In this document: positions 17,030 to 26,507 of the stretch, piece after piece | Layout of the letters: every line of letters begins with the position of its first letter | Numbering within the stretch: position 1 is the stretch's first letter | The notes under the pieces: generated by a model | What the model was told of the DNA's origin: nothing | Databases searched by the model: none | Seen by the model: the letters and a program-made list of their open reading frames with translations, nothing else | Position numbers and translations under genes: made by a program | Source of the DNA: Ktedonospora formicarum | GTDB taxonomy: Bacteria > Chloroflexota > Ktedonobacteria > Ktedonobacterales > Ktedonobacteraceae | DNA length: 64,000 bases | Direction: 5' to 3' | NCBI RefSeq assembly: GCF_016587355.1 | Contig: NZ_BNJF01000001.1 | Location: 434,001 to 498,000, forward strand

Positions 17030-17123
17030 GATGGTTCCTTTCCAATCCATGAAGAGCTGAACGTCTTTTCCAGTCCTATGACATGCAAGGCATTCTACCG
17101 CCTTACAAGGCAAAAAACTTCTC

Positions 17124-17376
17124 CTAGCTTGCTCTTTTCCGGCTTCGAGCCATATAATGGGTCGATGCTATCTCCATCAAAAAGAAGTGCGGCTGTGGTG
17201 CATCACTGAGGTTGGCACCACCGAGGTCGGCTTCGCTGAGGTTGGCATCACGAAAGTTGGCTTTAGAGAGGTTGGCACCACTGAGATCGGGTATGATAGA
17301 TTGATTCGCCAGTCTCCATTGATTCCATGCCCCCCACTCCCTGTTTGAGAAGATCAACGAGTTCCTGATTTGCCAT
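17124..17376 (-). pseudogene. Pentapeptide-repeat protein remnant
   Basis: ATG 17376 opens MANQELVDLLKQGV, the usual beginning of pentapeptide-repeat proteins in this group. The frame then slips at a run of six C on the plus strand (17330-17335). In the neighbouring frame the protein continues AWNQWRLANQSIIPDLSGAN, followed by four A-[DN]-L-x-x units (LSKANFRDANLSEADLGGAN). After LSDA similarity ends and unrelated residues run to 17124. So the gene is frameshifted near its start and truncated at its 3' end. Intact members form a right-handed quadrilateral beta-helix. Confidence 0.7.
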
Positions 17377-17651
17377 GACGTGCGCGCTCCCTGTTTCTTT
17401 GGTTCTTGCAAGACATAAACGGGCCTCTGTCCTTAGAGGCGTTATCGTCTTTTCACTATATCACAGGCAGATGGCTCAAAGCGACGTATTGTCCATCCAC
17501 GCTTACGGGGAGAGCTGCTCACAGAGGTCGGAGCAGGTACCACCTGACTTTTTGCCCGAAAAAGGTTTGCCGTAAGGCACTCAGAGATACACAAACAGCA
17601 AACCATTGCTTCACCCACGGAAGCAAACATGTTTCCTTGTGCTTGTATCGC

Positions 17652-18143
17652 TCAGGAAAAGAGAACTTCCCCTTCAGGGGCATTACGCTCCGTGCTTTGC
17701 TGCTTGGACTGGCTTTTTACAAGAAAAACGGGATGGAGCGGTGCTTCCGTCTCAAACTCCTCCAGTGAAGAAGTCGGGGCGACGTTGTAATATTGTCGAA
17801 TAAAAGAGGGAAAGCTGCCAAGATGTTCTTTCAGAACAAGTGCGGCCTCCTTGGTGGGTAACTCGGTCGCAGAGATCGTTTCTTTGTGATGACCCACCCT
17901 CAGAGTGGCTCCCTCTGCCGCCCGCAGATTGCGCACCCAATTGACAGCACCGAATGGAGCAGTGATCCAACGCTGACCGTTCTGTGTGACGATGGTCACC
18001 GGCGTGGTACGAAGCTGGCCGCTTTTGCGACCGCGTACTGTGAGCAGGGTCATACCACCCATGCTGATACCTACACGCAGCATGGTCCTGGTGATAAAGA
18101 GTCCCAGACGGAAAGTAAATGAGGGTTGATAGGTTTTTGCCAT
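17652..18143 (-). CDS. Deazaflavin (F420)-dependent nitroreductase family protein
   Basis: A 163-residue protein of the Ddn/DUF385 split-barrel family. The signature LLTVRGRKSGQLRTTPV, then RWITAPFGAVNWVRNLRAAE and LRVGHH, fit well. Family members bind F420 or similar deazaflavins and reduce quinones or nitro compounds. Whether this organism makes F420 is not visible, though the LLM protein at 31.3 kb is of a type that uses it. It lies 111 bases downstream of a MarR gene on the same strand and is likely in its operon. The C-terminal tail after VFLVKS is longer than usual. Confidence 0.8.
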   Translation of the reverse strand: MAKTYQPSFTFRLGLFITRTMLRVGISMGGMTLLTVRGRKSGQLRTTPVTIVTQNGQRWITAPFGAVNWVRNLRAAEGATLRVGHHKETISATELPTKEAALVLKEHLGSFPSFIRQYYNVAPTSSLEEFETEAPLHPVFLVKSQSKQQSTERNAPEGEVLFS

Positions 18144-18254
18144 AAAATGCTCTCTTCTTTCTTGCTCGTCGTTCCGCTCGCGCGTTTTCCGCAGATATGC
18201 AGAGTGCTTTGAACAGAGATGATATCTCTTCCAGTCGTTTTTCTCATGTTGCCG

Positions 18255-18731
18255 TTAGACGAGATTGTCGTGGCGAGACCCGGTTTCAAGAGCAACATTG
18301 GAAATAATCTGGCGTAACTGTTCCAGGAGTATCTGTTGTTGCTCCAATGAGAAGCCATGAAAAGAACGTTCATTAAAAGCGATCACCACAGGGTTGAGCT
18401 GATGAACGATCTCGCTTCCTTCTGAGGTAAGGGAAAGCCGAACAATGCGGCGATCAATCTGGTCATGTACCCGTTCAATCAGACCATGCACCTCGAGTCG
18501 TTTCACAATGCCAGTTGCAACAGAAGCATCGATCCCAAGTTTCTGCGCGAGCACCCCAATAGGTAAGACCTGATAAGTGTCAATCCAGGCAAGCGCGGCC
18601 CATTGTGGAGGGGTAATGGTATACGGTTTTTCCAGGTGTTTGCACTGTCTCTGTAAGACCTCCGCAAAGGCGTTGGTGAGACTATGCATGACGAGGGCTA
18701 CCCAAGAACCAAGCGTTTCATCTGGTCGCAT
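18255..18731 (-). CDS. MarR-family transcriptional regulator
   Basis: A 158-residue winged-helix regulator. The recognition part is LPIGVLAQKLGIDASVATGI, followed by VKRLEVHGLIERVHDQIDRR and the wing IVRLSLTSEGSEI. Flanking helices make the dimer. The ATG at 18731 has two purine sites upstream (AAAGGAG and AAGGAGG); the farther one, ten bases away, is better spaced. It precedes the nitroreductase gene on the same strand. A perfect 27-bp inverted repeat begins 22 bases upstream of its start, placing a strong candidate operator at the promoter. Confidence 0.88.
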   Translation of the reverse strand: MRPDETLGSWVALVMHSLTNAFAEVLQRQCKHLEKPYTITPPQWAALAWIDTYQVLPIGVLAQKLGIDASVATGIVKRLEVHGLIERVHDQIDRRIVRLSLTSEGSEIVHQLNPVVIAFNERSFHGFSLEQQQILLEQLRQIISNVALETGSRHDNLV

Positions 18732-18752
18732 TCCTCCTTAGCTCCTTTACAA

Positions 18753-18814
18753 GTGCTACTATTTGCCATAGAGATATTTTCTGTAGCAAATATCTCTATG
18801 GCAAATAGTAGCAC
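18753..18814. promoter_or_regulatory. Perfect 27-bp inverted repeat upstream of marR, candidate operator
   Basis: Bases 18753-18779 and 18788-18814 are perfectly complementary around an 8-base centre. The inner arm TTTGCCATAGAGATA is half-repeated in the centre (TTTGCTACAG on the minus strand), so sites may be nested. It abuts the MarR start region. A MITE-like origin is also possible given the length. Confidence 0.6.
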
Positions 18815-19063
18815 GGATACAAACGCACGTCAAGTCGAGAAGGGGCGCTGACAAAAAACAGCAATGCGAAGGCGATGACAAAGTGACCGAATGTTGATAA
18901 TACAGCTCCGGTTTGCCTTTGGGACAAGAGTTGTTGCTGGCAAGAATACTTATCGCGTAACAGAGAATCTCACTCAAACGAAGATTGTTGTTCTATTTTT
19001 TTCGCGGTTATGTTGTTTTTTTTCATGATCTCAATCGTAAAAGAGGCCATCTTCAAGCTCATT

Positions 19064-20299
19064 TCATTTCACGCTTACGTTAGGGCTCACACGCAGCTTG
19101 TTCAGGATCAGATAGCCGCAAGCGATGAGTGCGCTAACCACAAAACAGCTGCTCCACAAAGCTGTTGAGCCTACCTGTTCAAGGATCAGGCCACCCAGCG
19201 CGGGAGCGAGAAGCGAAGACAGCGCGCGAATGCTGCTGTAGATTCCCTGATACGAGCCGCGCAGGAGGGGCGGAGAGAGTTCTGCGATCAGCGCCAGTGC
19301 AATCGGATAGGAGAGAATTTCTCCAACGGTCCAAAACAGCACTCCCAGGATATAGCCAGCATACGTATGTAGCCAGATATAGAGGCCCATGCCCGTGCCC
19401 AACATCAGCGCGGCTATGGCCAGCGAAAGGTGCCGATTGACGCGCTGAAAAAGTGTGGTCAGCGGCAGGCTAACGAAAACGATCTGAACCGCGTTTACCG
19501 CCATTACCGTACCGAAAGCCAGCGTACTCATTCCATGTGCGTACATGTCAAGCGGCAGCGTAGTCGTCGATTGTACATAGACACAGTCGAACAGGAGCGC
19601 CAGCAACGCGTAGGACCAAAGCCAGGGATCGGTAAAAGCCTGGCGCAGAGGGAGTTTGGTGGGTGCTTTCCTCTCCAGCTGTTTTTTGACATGCAAACGG
19701 TTACTCTGACCCGTTTCAGGTACCCCGAACCAGATCAGCAGGCTAAAGCTGCAGGTTGTGAGCGCGTCTCCCAGAAAGAGGAGGAGATAGGAGATAGGGG
19801 CAATCAGCCCGGCGATGAGCGGTCCAATCGCGTTGCCAATGTTGTTCGCCCAATAGCGCAGGGCATAAGCTCGCGTATGCTCTTCTGGTGGCACCAGATC
19901 CGCTATGGCCGCCGAGGTCACAGGGCGAAAGAGCTCATTGAAGAACTGGTAGAGGATGGCGAGCGGAATAATCAGAGGCAGCGTCTGGGCGAAGCCGAGG
20001 GCCAGCATCAAGGTAGCTGTCGCGACCAGACTGAAGAGCAGCGTTACGCGTCGTCCAATTCTATCAGCCAGTATCCCTCCACAGACCCCTGCACCCAGCG
20101 AGCCAAGGCCCATCAGTGAGATGATGAGCGCCGCTGCACTGATAGACAGATGGTGAAAAGAGACCAGATACAACGTAAAGAAAGGCATGATAAAATTGCC
20201 AGCTTTGTTGATAAAGGAGCCAGTGACCAGGAACCAGAAAGGGCGCGAGAAGCGCTGGTTCTGCAAAAAAGTGGCAAGCCGCTTTGTGGACATGTCCAA
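19064..20299 (-). CDS. MFS transporter
   Basis: A 411-residue major-facilitator protein with about twelve transmembrane helices. The loop between helices 2 and 3 is GGILADRIGRRVTLLFS, the G-x-x-x-D-R-x-G-R-R/K signature. A second-half counterpart and a long central loop (HVKKQLERKAPTKLPL) separate the six-helix halves. The best match is the multidrug-efflux type (MdtH/YfcJ-like); the substrate is unknown. The reading starts at TTG (20299), seven bases after AAAGGA, with an ATG two codons in. It is divergent from a GlxA-type regulator, a common pairing in which the regulator controls the pump. Confidence 0.85.
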   Translation of the reverse strand: MDMSTKRLATFLQNQRFSRPFWFLVTGSFINKAGNFIMPFFTLYLVSFHHLSISAAALIISLMGLGSLGAGVCGGILADRIGRRVTLLFSLVATATLMLALGFAQTLPLIIPLAILYQFFNELFRPVTSAAIADLVPPEEHTRAYALRYWANNIGNAIGPLIAGLIAPISYLLLFLGDALTTCSFSLLIWFGVPETGQSNRLHVKKQLERKAPTKLPLRQAFTDPWLWSYALLALLFDCVYVQSTTTLPLDMYAHGMSTLAFGTVMAVNAVQIVFVSLPLTTLFQRVNRHLSLAIAALMLGTGMGLYIWLHTYAGYILGVLFWTVGEILSYPIALALIAELSPPLLRGSYQGIYSSIRALSSLLAPALGGLILEQVGSTALWSSCFVVSALIACGYLILNKLRVSPNVSVK

Positions 20300-20479
20300 A
20301 ATGAAATCCTTTCAGAGATGTGCAGCGCGGCAATCGCACTGGAGGCGAGCCCCGTTGTGATCCCACGTCTGCTCAAGTTGCTCATTGTTTGGCAAAAAAC
20401 AATCGATGTGTTAAGATTTTGCCAGCAACAGAGCAGACCTACCAGCAGCAGAAGAGACAGAAAGCATGCAGAAATTGCC

Positions 20480-21472
20480 ATGTATACAATTGCGATCATT
20501 GCGTACGATGCAGTGAATCTTTTTCAATTGGGAGTAGCTACGGAAATTTTTGGGGTTGAACGCGCTGAATTGAAGGTACCCTGGTATCGGCTGCTCATTT
20601 GTGCCACAGAACCAGGGCCAGTTCGGACTTCTACCGGCCTTCTCCTGAACGCTCCCTACCACCTGGAGCATCTTGCGGAGGCAGATATGATCATTGTGCC
20701 CAGTTCTCCTCGTTTTCGTACCACGGCCGCGCCAGACGATTTGCTGGAGGCTTTGCGCACGGCTTATCAGCGTGGCACACGTGTGATCTCATTTTGCACA
20801 GGAGCCTTCCTCCTGGCTGCCGCAGGGTTGCTGGATGGGCGCCAGGCCACGACCCACTGGTCCTGGGCTGCGGAACTGGCTGCGCGCTATCCGAAAGTCC
20901 TGGTCAATCCCCGCGTGCTCTATGTCGATGATAGCCAGGTATTGACGGCTGCAGGAACGGCAGCAGCTATCGACCTATCTCTCTATATTGTGCGTCAGGA
21001 TTACGGAGCTGAAATTGCCGCGGCTGTCGCGCGGCGGATGGTTGTGCCTCTCCATCGCGAGGGTGGACAGGCACAATATATCGAGACGCCCTTTCCCGAC
21101 CTGGATGAGAACGACCCCTTTGGCGCGACCCTGGCGTGGATCGCGGCCCACCTCGACAGAGCGTTTACCATCAAACAACTGGCAGCCCAGGCCGCAATGA
21201 GCCAGCGAACCTTCGCGCGCCGTTTCAGCGCGACCCTGGGGATGACTCCCTATCAATGGATACTTCAGCAGCGCATTGTGCTGGCTCAGCGTCTTCTGGA
21301 AACGACCAACGAGTCCGTTGAGCAGATTGCGACGTGCTGTGGTTTTCATTCAGCGGCGACGCTACGCTTGCACTTCCAGCGTTTTCTGCGTATTTCACCA
21401 CAGGCATATCGTCAGACTTTTCAGCAAAAACAAGGGGAGAGGCGCATAGAGTGCGCCCCTGATGGTACATGA
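20480..21472 (+). CDS. GlxA-family AraC-type regulator (DJ-1/PfpI + HTH)
   Basis: A 330-residue protein with two parts. Residues 1-180 form a DJ-1/PfpI-like sensor domain (IAIIAYDAVNLFQLGVATEI, then VISFCTGAFLLAAAGLLDGR with the Cys of the nucleophile elbow). Residues 215-320 are an AraC/XylS DNA-binding domain (FTIKQLAAQAAMSQRTFARR, then VEQIATCCGFHSAATLRLHF). The frame is open far upstream, but similarity starts at ATG 20480; its ribosome site is weak. It is divergent from the MFS gene and the two promoters must lie within the 180 bases between them. Confidence 0.88.
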   Translation: MYTIAIIAYDAVNLFQLGVATEIFGVERAELKVPWYRLLICATEPGPVRTSTGLLLNAPYHLEHLAEADMIIVPSSPRFRTTAAPDDLLEALRTAYQRGTRVISFCTGAFLLAAAGLLDGRQATTHWSWAAELAARYPKVLVNPRVLYVDDSQVLTAAGTAAAIDLSLYIVRQDYGAEIAAAVARRMVVPLHREGGQAQYIETPFPDLDENDPFGATLAWIAAHLDRAFTIKQLAAQAAMSQRTFARRFSATLGMTPYQWILQQRIVLAQRLLETTNESVEQIATCCGFHSAATLRLHFQRFLRISPQAYRQTFQQKQGERRIECAPDGT

Positions 21473-21732
21473 CATGAAAAGCGGATCTGACACACTCATA
21501 AGGTGTGTGGGAGGTGAGGCGTAAATACCTGAAATCGCTTGCATGCACAATTCGCGCCGCAATCAACCACAACGTTCAGCACCATGCTTCCATAAGAAAC
21601 GCAAAATAGGTTCAGGTAGAGTGAATGAAACCTGTCGGCTATCTGGGATCATGAATTATTCTTGCTTGGGGATGCATGCCGAAAGTTGTGTAAAGAGGAA
21701 TCTCTCAAAGAGAAGATTTTGAGCGGATGCTA

Positions 21733-22802
21733 TCAAGTGCCTTCCTCTGCCTTGAGCAAGCGATGAATCGTCCTGAGCGGTTCCCACACACCTTGCTGGA
21801 TATTTGCCAGCAGAACGACATTGAGATCCTGGTCAGGGTAATGACGAATCACCGCGCTTACCCCAGCATTGATTCCTCCTTTCTGCGCTAAGAGGACTTT
21901 TCCGGCACCATCAACAGCAAACTCTATCCCATATCCATACATACGATCCCAGCCCTCCAGCGTCCGATGGTAGCGCACCTGTGGAGTGAAAAATCTCGCC
22001 GTGGTCTGAGGAGAGAGCAAAGCGCCTGCTTTGAGCTTGCGAAAAAAGCAGTCCAGGTCGCTGGCAGTCACGTGCGCACCGCCATCGGGCGACCCGATGG
22101 GCGGGTAAGAATAGATATTTTTCTTCCAGGCCCGAATCGTCCCATCCTCATCGCGGAGCGGATCGCAACCCTCGGCGACATCGTCATACACCAGATCCAT
22201 GCGGAAGAAATCGGAATGCAGCATCGAAGCTGCCATGAAGATGTGCTGGCGGACGTAGTCCCGATAGGACAGACCACTGGCCTTTTCGATGAGGAGGCCC
22301 AGCAACACATAGCCGCAGTTACAGTAGCGACACTCCTGACCAGGCGGAAAATTGGGGGCTTGTACGCAAATTGCGGGAGAAAATCGGCGGTCTTAGTGAC
22401 AGCATAGTTCGCTCTGGTTTTCCAGATATCGGCGTAATCCTCGCCGTCCTCTTCCTCGGCATCATCCGCGATCCCTGAAGTATGGGTCAACAGGTGATAC
22501 ACGTTCACCTCGCGCGCGATGGTGGTATCCCGCAAGCCCAGGAAATCGATGGCCGAAGTATCGAAGGTAAAGAATCCTCGCTCAATCAGCTGCAAGATGG
22601 CGACGGATGTAAAAAGTTTGGTGACTGAAGCGGTATCGAAGCGCGTCGTGAGAGTATTGGGCGCTTTCCAGGAGCGACTGGCGTACCCATAGGCACCCGC
22701 GAACAACGGTGAATTGCCCCGCGTGATCAGGACGACTCCTGAAAAGGCATCTTGTCCCGTGCGTTGCTGGAAGTATCGCTCCAGTTCGTCTAGCAATATC
22801 AT
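21733..22802 (-). pseudogene. Serine beta-lactamase-like hydrolase, one-base frameshift
   Basis: A class-C beta-lactamase/penicillin-binding-protein-like serine hydrolase in two frames. The first, from ATG 22802 (GGGAG ten bases before), has the nucleophile S-x-x-K in DTASVTKLFTSVAI and YHLLTHTSGIAD. After AYKPP it slips. The next frame reads NFPPGQECRYCNCGYVLLG, containing the Y-x-N motif, and continues to the stop at 21733 (YGYGIEFAV, KGGINAGVSA). The break is the five-G run 22354-22358 (plus strand); one more base restores a protein of about 356 residues. Such enzymes are often esterases or D-amino-acid peptidases. Confidence 0.8.
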
Positions 22803-23145
22803 GGCAAACTGCTCCCTACATTCCAGGCGGTCATTCAAATCAGAGAGGTCGGCTCCTTTTATCTACCCACTGGCAATTGGTCCAGTCCCCCTCTTCTCAA
22901 AGAATCTACCATCCACCGAAAGTTTTCCCATTTTGATAAAAGGTACATGTCCATGATGGCCTTCTGCGCTGTAAGGTGTGAACAACCTTAACGTCACTCT
23001 GAGTATGCATGACACAGTGCAGCCCATGCCATACATACTCAGGAGCCTCACTACAATCTTTGGAGGCTATTTCCCTGGTCTAATTTTCTGGTCCTACTTC
23101 TTTGAAAATGAAGCTCGGCTTGCCAAAAACGTCAGCCAGCATTCA

Positions 23146-25383
23146 TTATACGTACTGGCTTGTCAGCGAATGCCTGGCGCCAAGGAGTTCTCGTGGTGTC
23201 CCCTCGAAGATGACCATGCCGCCCTTATTTCCGCCTTCTGGACCCATATCAATGATCCAGTCGGCGTTGCGAATCACATCGAGATGGTGCTCAATCACAA
23301 TCACGGTGTTGCCGCCATCGACCAGCCGGTTCATGATGGTAAGCAAACGACTGATGTCCGAGAGGTGCAGCCCTGTTGTTGGCTCATCCATGACATAGAT
23401 GCTGCCTTGCTTGTGAAGTTCGCTAGCCAGTTTAATGCGTTGGCACTCGCCGCCTGAAAGCGTGCTTACGGGCTGACCGAGGGTCAGATAGTCCAGACCC
23501 ACATCGCTTAAAGCCTGGAGTTTGAGCTGCACTTCTTTCATTTTCAAAAACTCCAGGGCCTGACGAACGGTCATGTTCAGCACGTCGGCAATGGACTTGC
23601 CATTCAAAGTATAGGCCAGCACGTCGTCCTTAAAACGCTTTCCCCCACACACTTCACATGGAAGCTTGACCCCCTCAAGAAAACCTAGGTCAGTATAGAT
23701 CACACCGAGCCCCTGACAGTTGGGGCAGGCCCCCTTTGAGTTAAAGCTAAAGAGACCGGCATCAGCGTGGTTAGCCGTCGCAAAGGCTTTACGTACATCA
23801 TCCATAATGCCGGTATAGGTCGCGGGATTGGAACGGCTGGATGTGCTCAGGGAGGTTTGGTCAATCACCACCGCTTCCTGGTGCTGGCGCAGAAAGGCTT
23901 CATTGATTAAAGAACTTTTGCCAGATCCAGCCACGCCGGTGACGACCGTCAGTACTCCGGTAGGAATATTTACACTGACATCCTTCAGATTATTCACTGT
24001 CGCATGGACAATCGGCAGAGCGCCAGTCGCCTGTCGGAATACTTCCTTAAGTGGTCTGGTATGTAGCAAATGGTTCCCGGTGAGGGTATCAGCTTCGAGC
24101 AGGCCGGTATAACTGCCTTCATACACCACCTGACCGCCCTCACTCCCAGCATAAGGTCCCATATCCACAATATAATCGGCCCGTTTGATGACATCGGGGT
24201 CATGCTCAACTACGATTACGGTATTGCCTTTATTACGTAATTTCTCCAGGAGTTCGTTCAAGCGATGGACATCGCGTGGGTGTAGCCCGATGCTTGGTTC
24301 GTCAAAGATGTACATTACATCCACAAGGCTTCCGTTGAGGTGCTTGACCATCTTGACGCGTTGTGATTCGCCTCCAGAGAGGGTGTCGGTGGGCCGATCC
24401 AGACTTAGATACTCCAAACCAATATCGATGAGATGCTGGAGCCGTTCAGTTAGGGTGCGCAGGATTGGAGCTGCCGCCCGATCTTCGAGTGTTTGCACCA
24501 CTTCCAGCAATTCATCGACCTCCATCGCTGATAGCTCGGCGATATTGTATCCATTGATCTTGCAGTTCAGTGCCATTTGATTGAGCCGCCCCCCTTTACA
24601 GAGAGGGCAAGGGCCAAGCTTCAAAATAGGCTCAACTTGACGCCGGGTACGCTCTGACAGGGTTTGAATATCTCTCGTAATAAATTTTCGGTTGAACTTG
24701 TACACCAGACCTTCATAGGTGGCATTCATCTCCTGGTTTCCAATCGCCAGTTTGTATTTCCGTGGCTCGCTGTTAAGCAACAGGTCGAGTTCTTCCGCAG
24801 TGTAATCGGCAAGCTTCTTATCGTTATCGAACAGACCAGAACGCAGATAGAGATCACGTTCCCAGCCTGCCAATCCTGGTGCGATGACAGCTCCCTCGTT
24901 CAAGGATTTTGTTTTGTCGAGAAGGGCGTCCAGGTCAATTCCGATCTTGCGCCCAAGGCCGTTACATTCCAGGCACATGCCTTGAGGGTCGTTGAAGGAA
25001 AAGGCGTTTGCATAACCCGCGTAGGGTTTACCGAGCCGCGAAAAGAGCAGCCGCAGCAATGGCGCGATGTCAGTTGCTGTTCCAACTGTTGAAGATGACC
25101 CCCCGCCCAGGCGTTTCTGGTCCACAAGCACCGCCATGCTCAGGTTTTCAATCGCATCGGCGTCTGGTTGAGGATAGCGGGGCAGGAAGTTGCGCACAAA
25201 CATGCTGAAATTCTCAAACAATAGTCGTTGCGCTTCGTTGGCTATAGTGTCAAAGACAATTGAGGATTTTCCTGAGCCAGACACACCAGTAAAAATGATA
25301 ATTTGGCGCTTGGGCAACTTCAGAGAGACATCCTTGAGGTTGTTCTCGCGGGCACCACGAATCTCGATATATTCTTGAACCAT
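23146..25383 (-). CDS. UvrA-like ABC ATPase (short UvrA paralogue)
   Basis: A 745-residue tandem ABC protein of the UvrA class, shorter than canonical UvrA (about 940). The first ATPase has GVSGSGKSSIVFDT and the signature DTLSGGESQRVK with DEPSIGLHPRD; the second has GVAGSGKSSLINE, STLSGGECQRIKLASELH and DEPTTGLHLSD. Zinc modules CPLC and CPNC...CEVC are present. The UvrB-binding region of true UvrA appears reduced. Paralogues of this size are linked to drug or DNA-adduct resistance rather than core repair, so I leave the symbol blank. I chose ATG 25383 (MVQEYIEIRGARENN) with GGAGGAAC upstream; the frame is open to 25743 but unrelated. Confidence 0.88.
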   Translation of the reverse strand: MVQEYIEIRGARENNLKDVSLKLPKRQIIIFTGVSGSGKSSIVFDTIANEAQRLLFENFSMFVRNFLPRYPQPDADAIENLSMAVLVDQKRLGGGSSSTVGTATDIAPLLRLLFSRLGKPYAGYANAFSFNDPQGMCLECNGLGRKIGIDLDALLDKTKSLNEGAVIAPGLAGWERDLYLRSGLFDNDKKLADYTAEELDLLLNSEPRKYKLAIGNQEMNATYEGLVYKFNRKFITRDIQTLSERTRRQVEPILKLGPCPLCKGGRLNQMALNCKINGYNIAELSAMEVDELLEVVQTLEDRAAAPILRTLTERLQHLIDIGLEYLSLDRPTDTLSGGESQRVKMVKHLNGSLVDVMYIFDEPSIGLHPRDVHRLNELLEKLRNKGNTVIVVEHDPDVIKRADYIVDMGPYAGSEGGQVVYEGSYTGLLEADTLTGNHLLHTRPLKEVFRQATGALPIVHATVNNLKDVSVNIPTGVLTVVTGVAGSGKSSLINEAFLRQHQEAVVIDQTSLSTSSRSNPATYTGIMDDVRKAFATANHADAGLFSFNSKGACPNCQGLGVIYTDLGFLEGVKLPCEVCGGKRFKDDVLAYTLNGKSIADVLNMTVRQALEFLKMKEVQLKLQALSDVGLDYLTLGQPVSTLSGGECQRIKLASELHKQGSIYVMDEPTTGLHLSDISRLLTIMNRLVDGGNTVIVIEHHLDVIRNADWIIDMGPEGGNKGGMVIFEGTPRELLGARHSLTSQYV

Positions 25384-25762
25384 GCTGATATAAGTTCCTC
25401 CGGATCTTTTCACCAGACGTTCCCTGGCTTCCGCTGTCCGAACGCCTTTGTTCAGGCCCTTCGCGTCGCCGCTTCTAGCTGTACAAAGGAGCAGTATATC
25501 ACAGAAGGGTTGGCAAAACTTCTTCTCTTTTGCTCTCCAGTGCAATGCGGCACAGCAAGTCACAGAGATCCCTGCAGAAGAGGTGGTTTCCCAAGAAGCT
25601 ATCCAGGGCCGTGATCCTGTTGGATCACAGTCACCGCAATAGTGTGACAGCCAAGCAGCTGTGGCGCGCGATTGCCCGTCTACAGCGGCTGGCACAAAGG
25701 TTGATCCCATGATAGAATAGCCACAAGACATGGACAGCATCATAGTTGGAAAGGAGGAAGCG

Positions 25763-26177
25763 ATGCGAGCCTACTCCTTAGATTTGAGAGAACGAGTCGT
25801 CCGAGCGGTGGATCAGGGATACAATCGAGCTGAGATCAGCAAGCTGCTGGGCGTATCAAGCGCGACCATCAAGCGGTACCTCAAGTTGAGACGTGAGACC
25901 GGATACCTCCATCCGCGACCGATTCCTGGTCATCCTCCTTACAAAGGAAGTGATCGAGGCAAAGGGATGCCAGCTTCTCTTTTAGCCGAGCTATTCGCCG
26001 GACTTTTCGCCCATTGAAGAGATGTTTTCTAAAGTGAGGACCGTGCTGCGTCGGGTTGGGGCTCGCACGCGCAAAGCTCTGCACGAAGCCCCTGCCCAGG
26101 CGTTGCTCACCGTGAGCACGCACGATGCGCAGGACTGGTTTCAGCATTGTAGCTATCTCCCGCAAGCAGAAAGATAA
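25763..26177 (+). mobile_element. IS630-family transposase with internal deletion
   Basis: From ATG 25763, behind AAAGGAGGAAGCG, the N-terminal helix-turn-helix of an IS630 transposase is intact (YSLDLRERVVRAVDQGYNRA, LLGVSSATIKRYLKL). At about 25965 the sequence jumps to the C-terminus in another frame: SPDFSPIEEMFSKVRTVLRR to SYLPQAER, stop at 26175. The DDE core with both Asp residues is deleted. The element could only be moved by a relative. Confidence 0.8.
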
Positions 26178-26429
26178 CCGTCTCAAAACCTGTCCCTCTT
26201 GACGGAAAAGCTGAGACAGAACGCAGAGGTTGTCTCATCACCGGAAGAAGGGGACTCATCCTTCGTATCCTATCTCAAAATCGGTCATTCAATGGATCAA
26301 CCTTTGTGCCAGCCGCTGTAGGAGGCTAGCTCGACCGCAAGAGTGATGGTCCACCGGGATGGCAGATCTTATGGAAAGGATGGATGTGGGTCATGGATGT
26401 CTTGGAGGGCGTTCATCTTGCGACTCATC

Positions 26430-26463
26430 TTTACCCTTCATGATTTTTTACCCTTCATGATTT
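26430..26463. repeat. Tandem 17-bp direct repeat
   Basis: TTTACCCTTCATGATTT occurs twice back to back. It lies in an otherwise empty stretch (26178-26507) between the IS630 remnant and the AT-rich two-TM remnant, where I see no gene. Confidence 0.7.
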
Positions 26464-26507
26464 GTGTATAAGTTTCAGGCATGAATGACCGGGGATGAAT
26501 GGCTCGT

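Noticed and set aside
19430..20119. 229-codon plus-strand open frame
   Set aside because: Exactly antisense to the MFS transporter; Arg/Gln-rich composition with no motif.
22978..23457. 159-codon plus-strand open frame
   Set aside because: Mostly antisense to the UvrA-like gene; no ribosome site or family.
26430..26463. Possible iteron of a replication origin
   Set aside because: Only two tandem copies and no replication initiator gene nearby.
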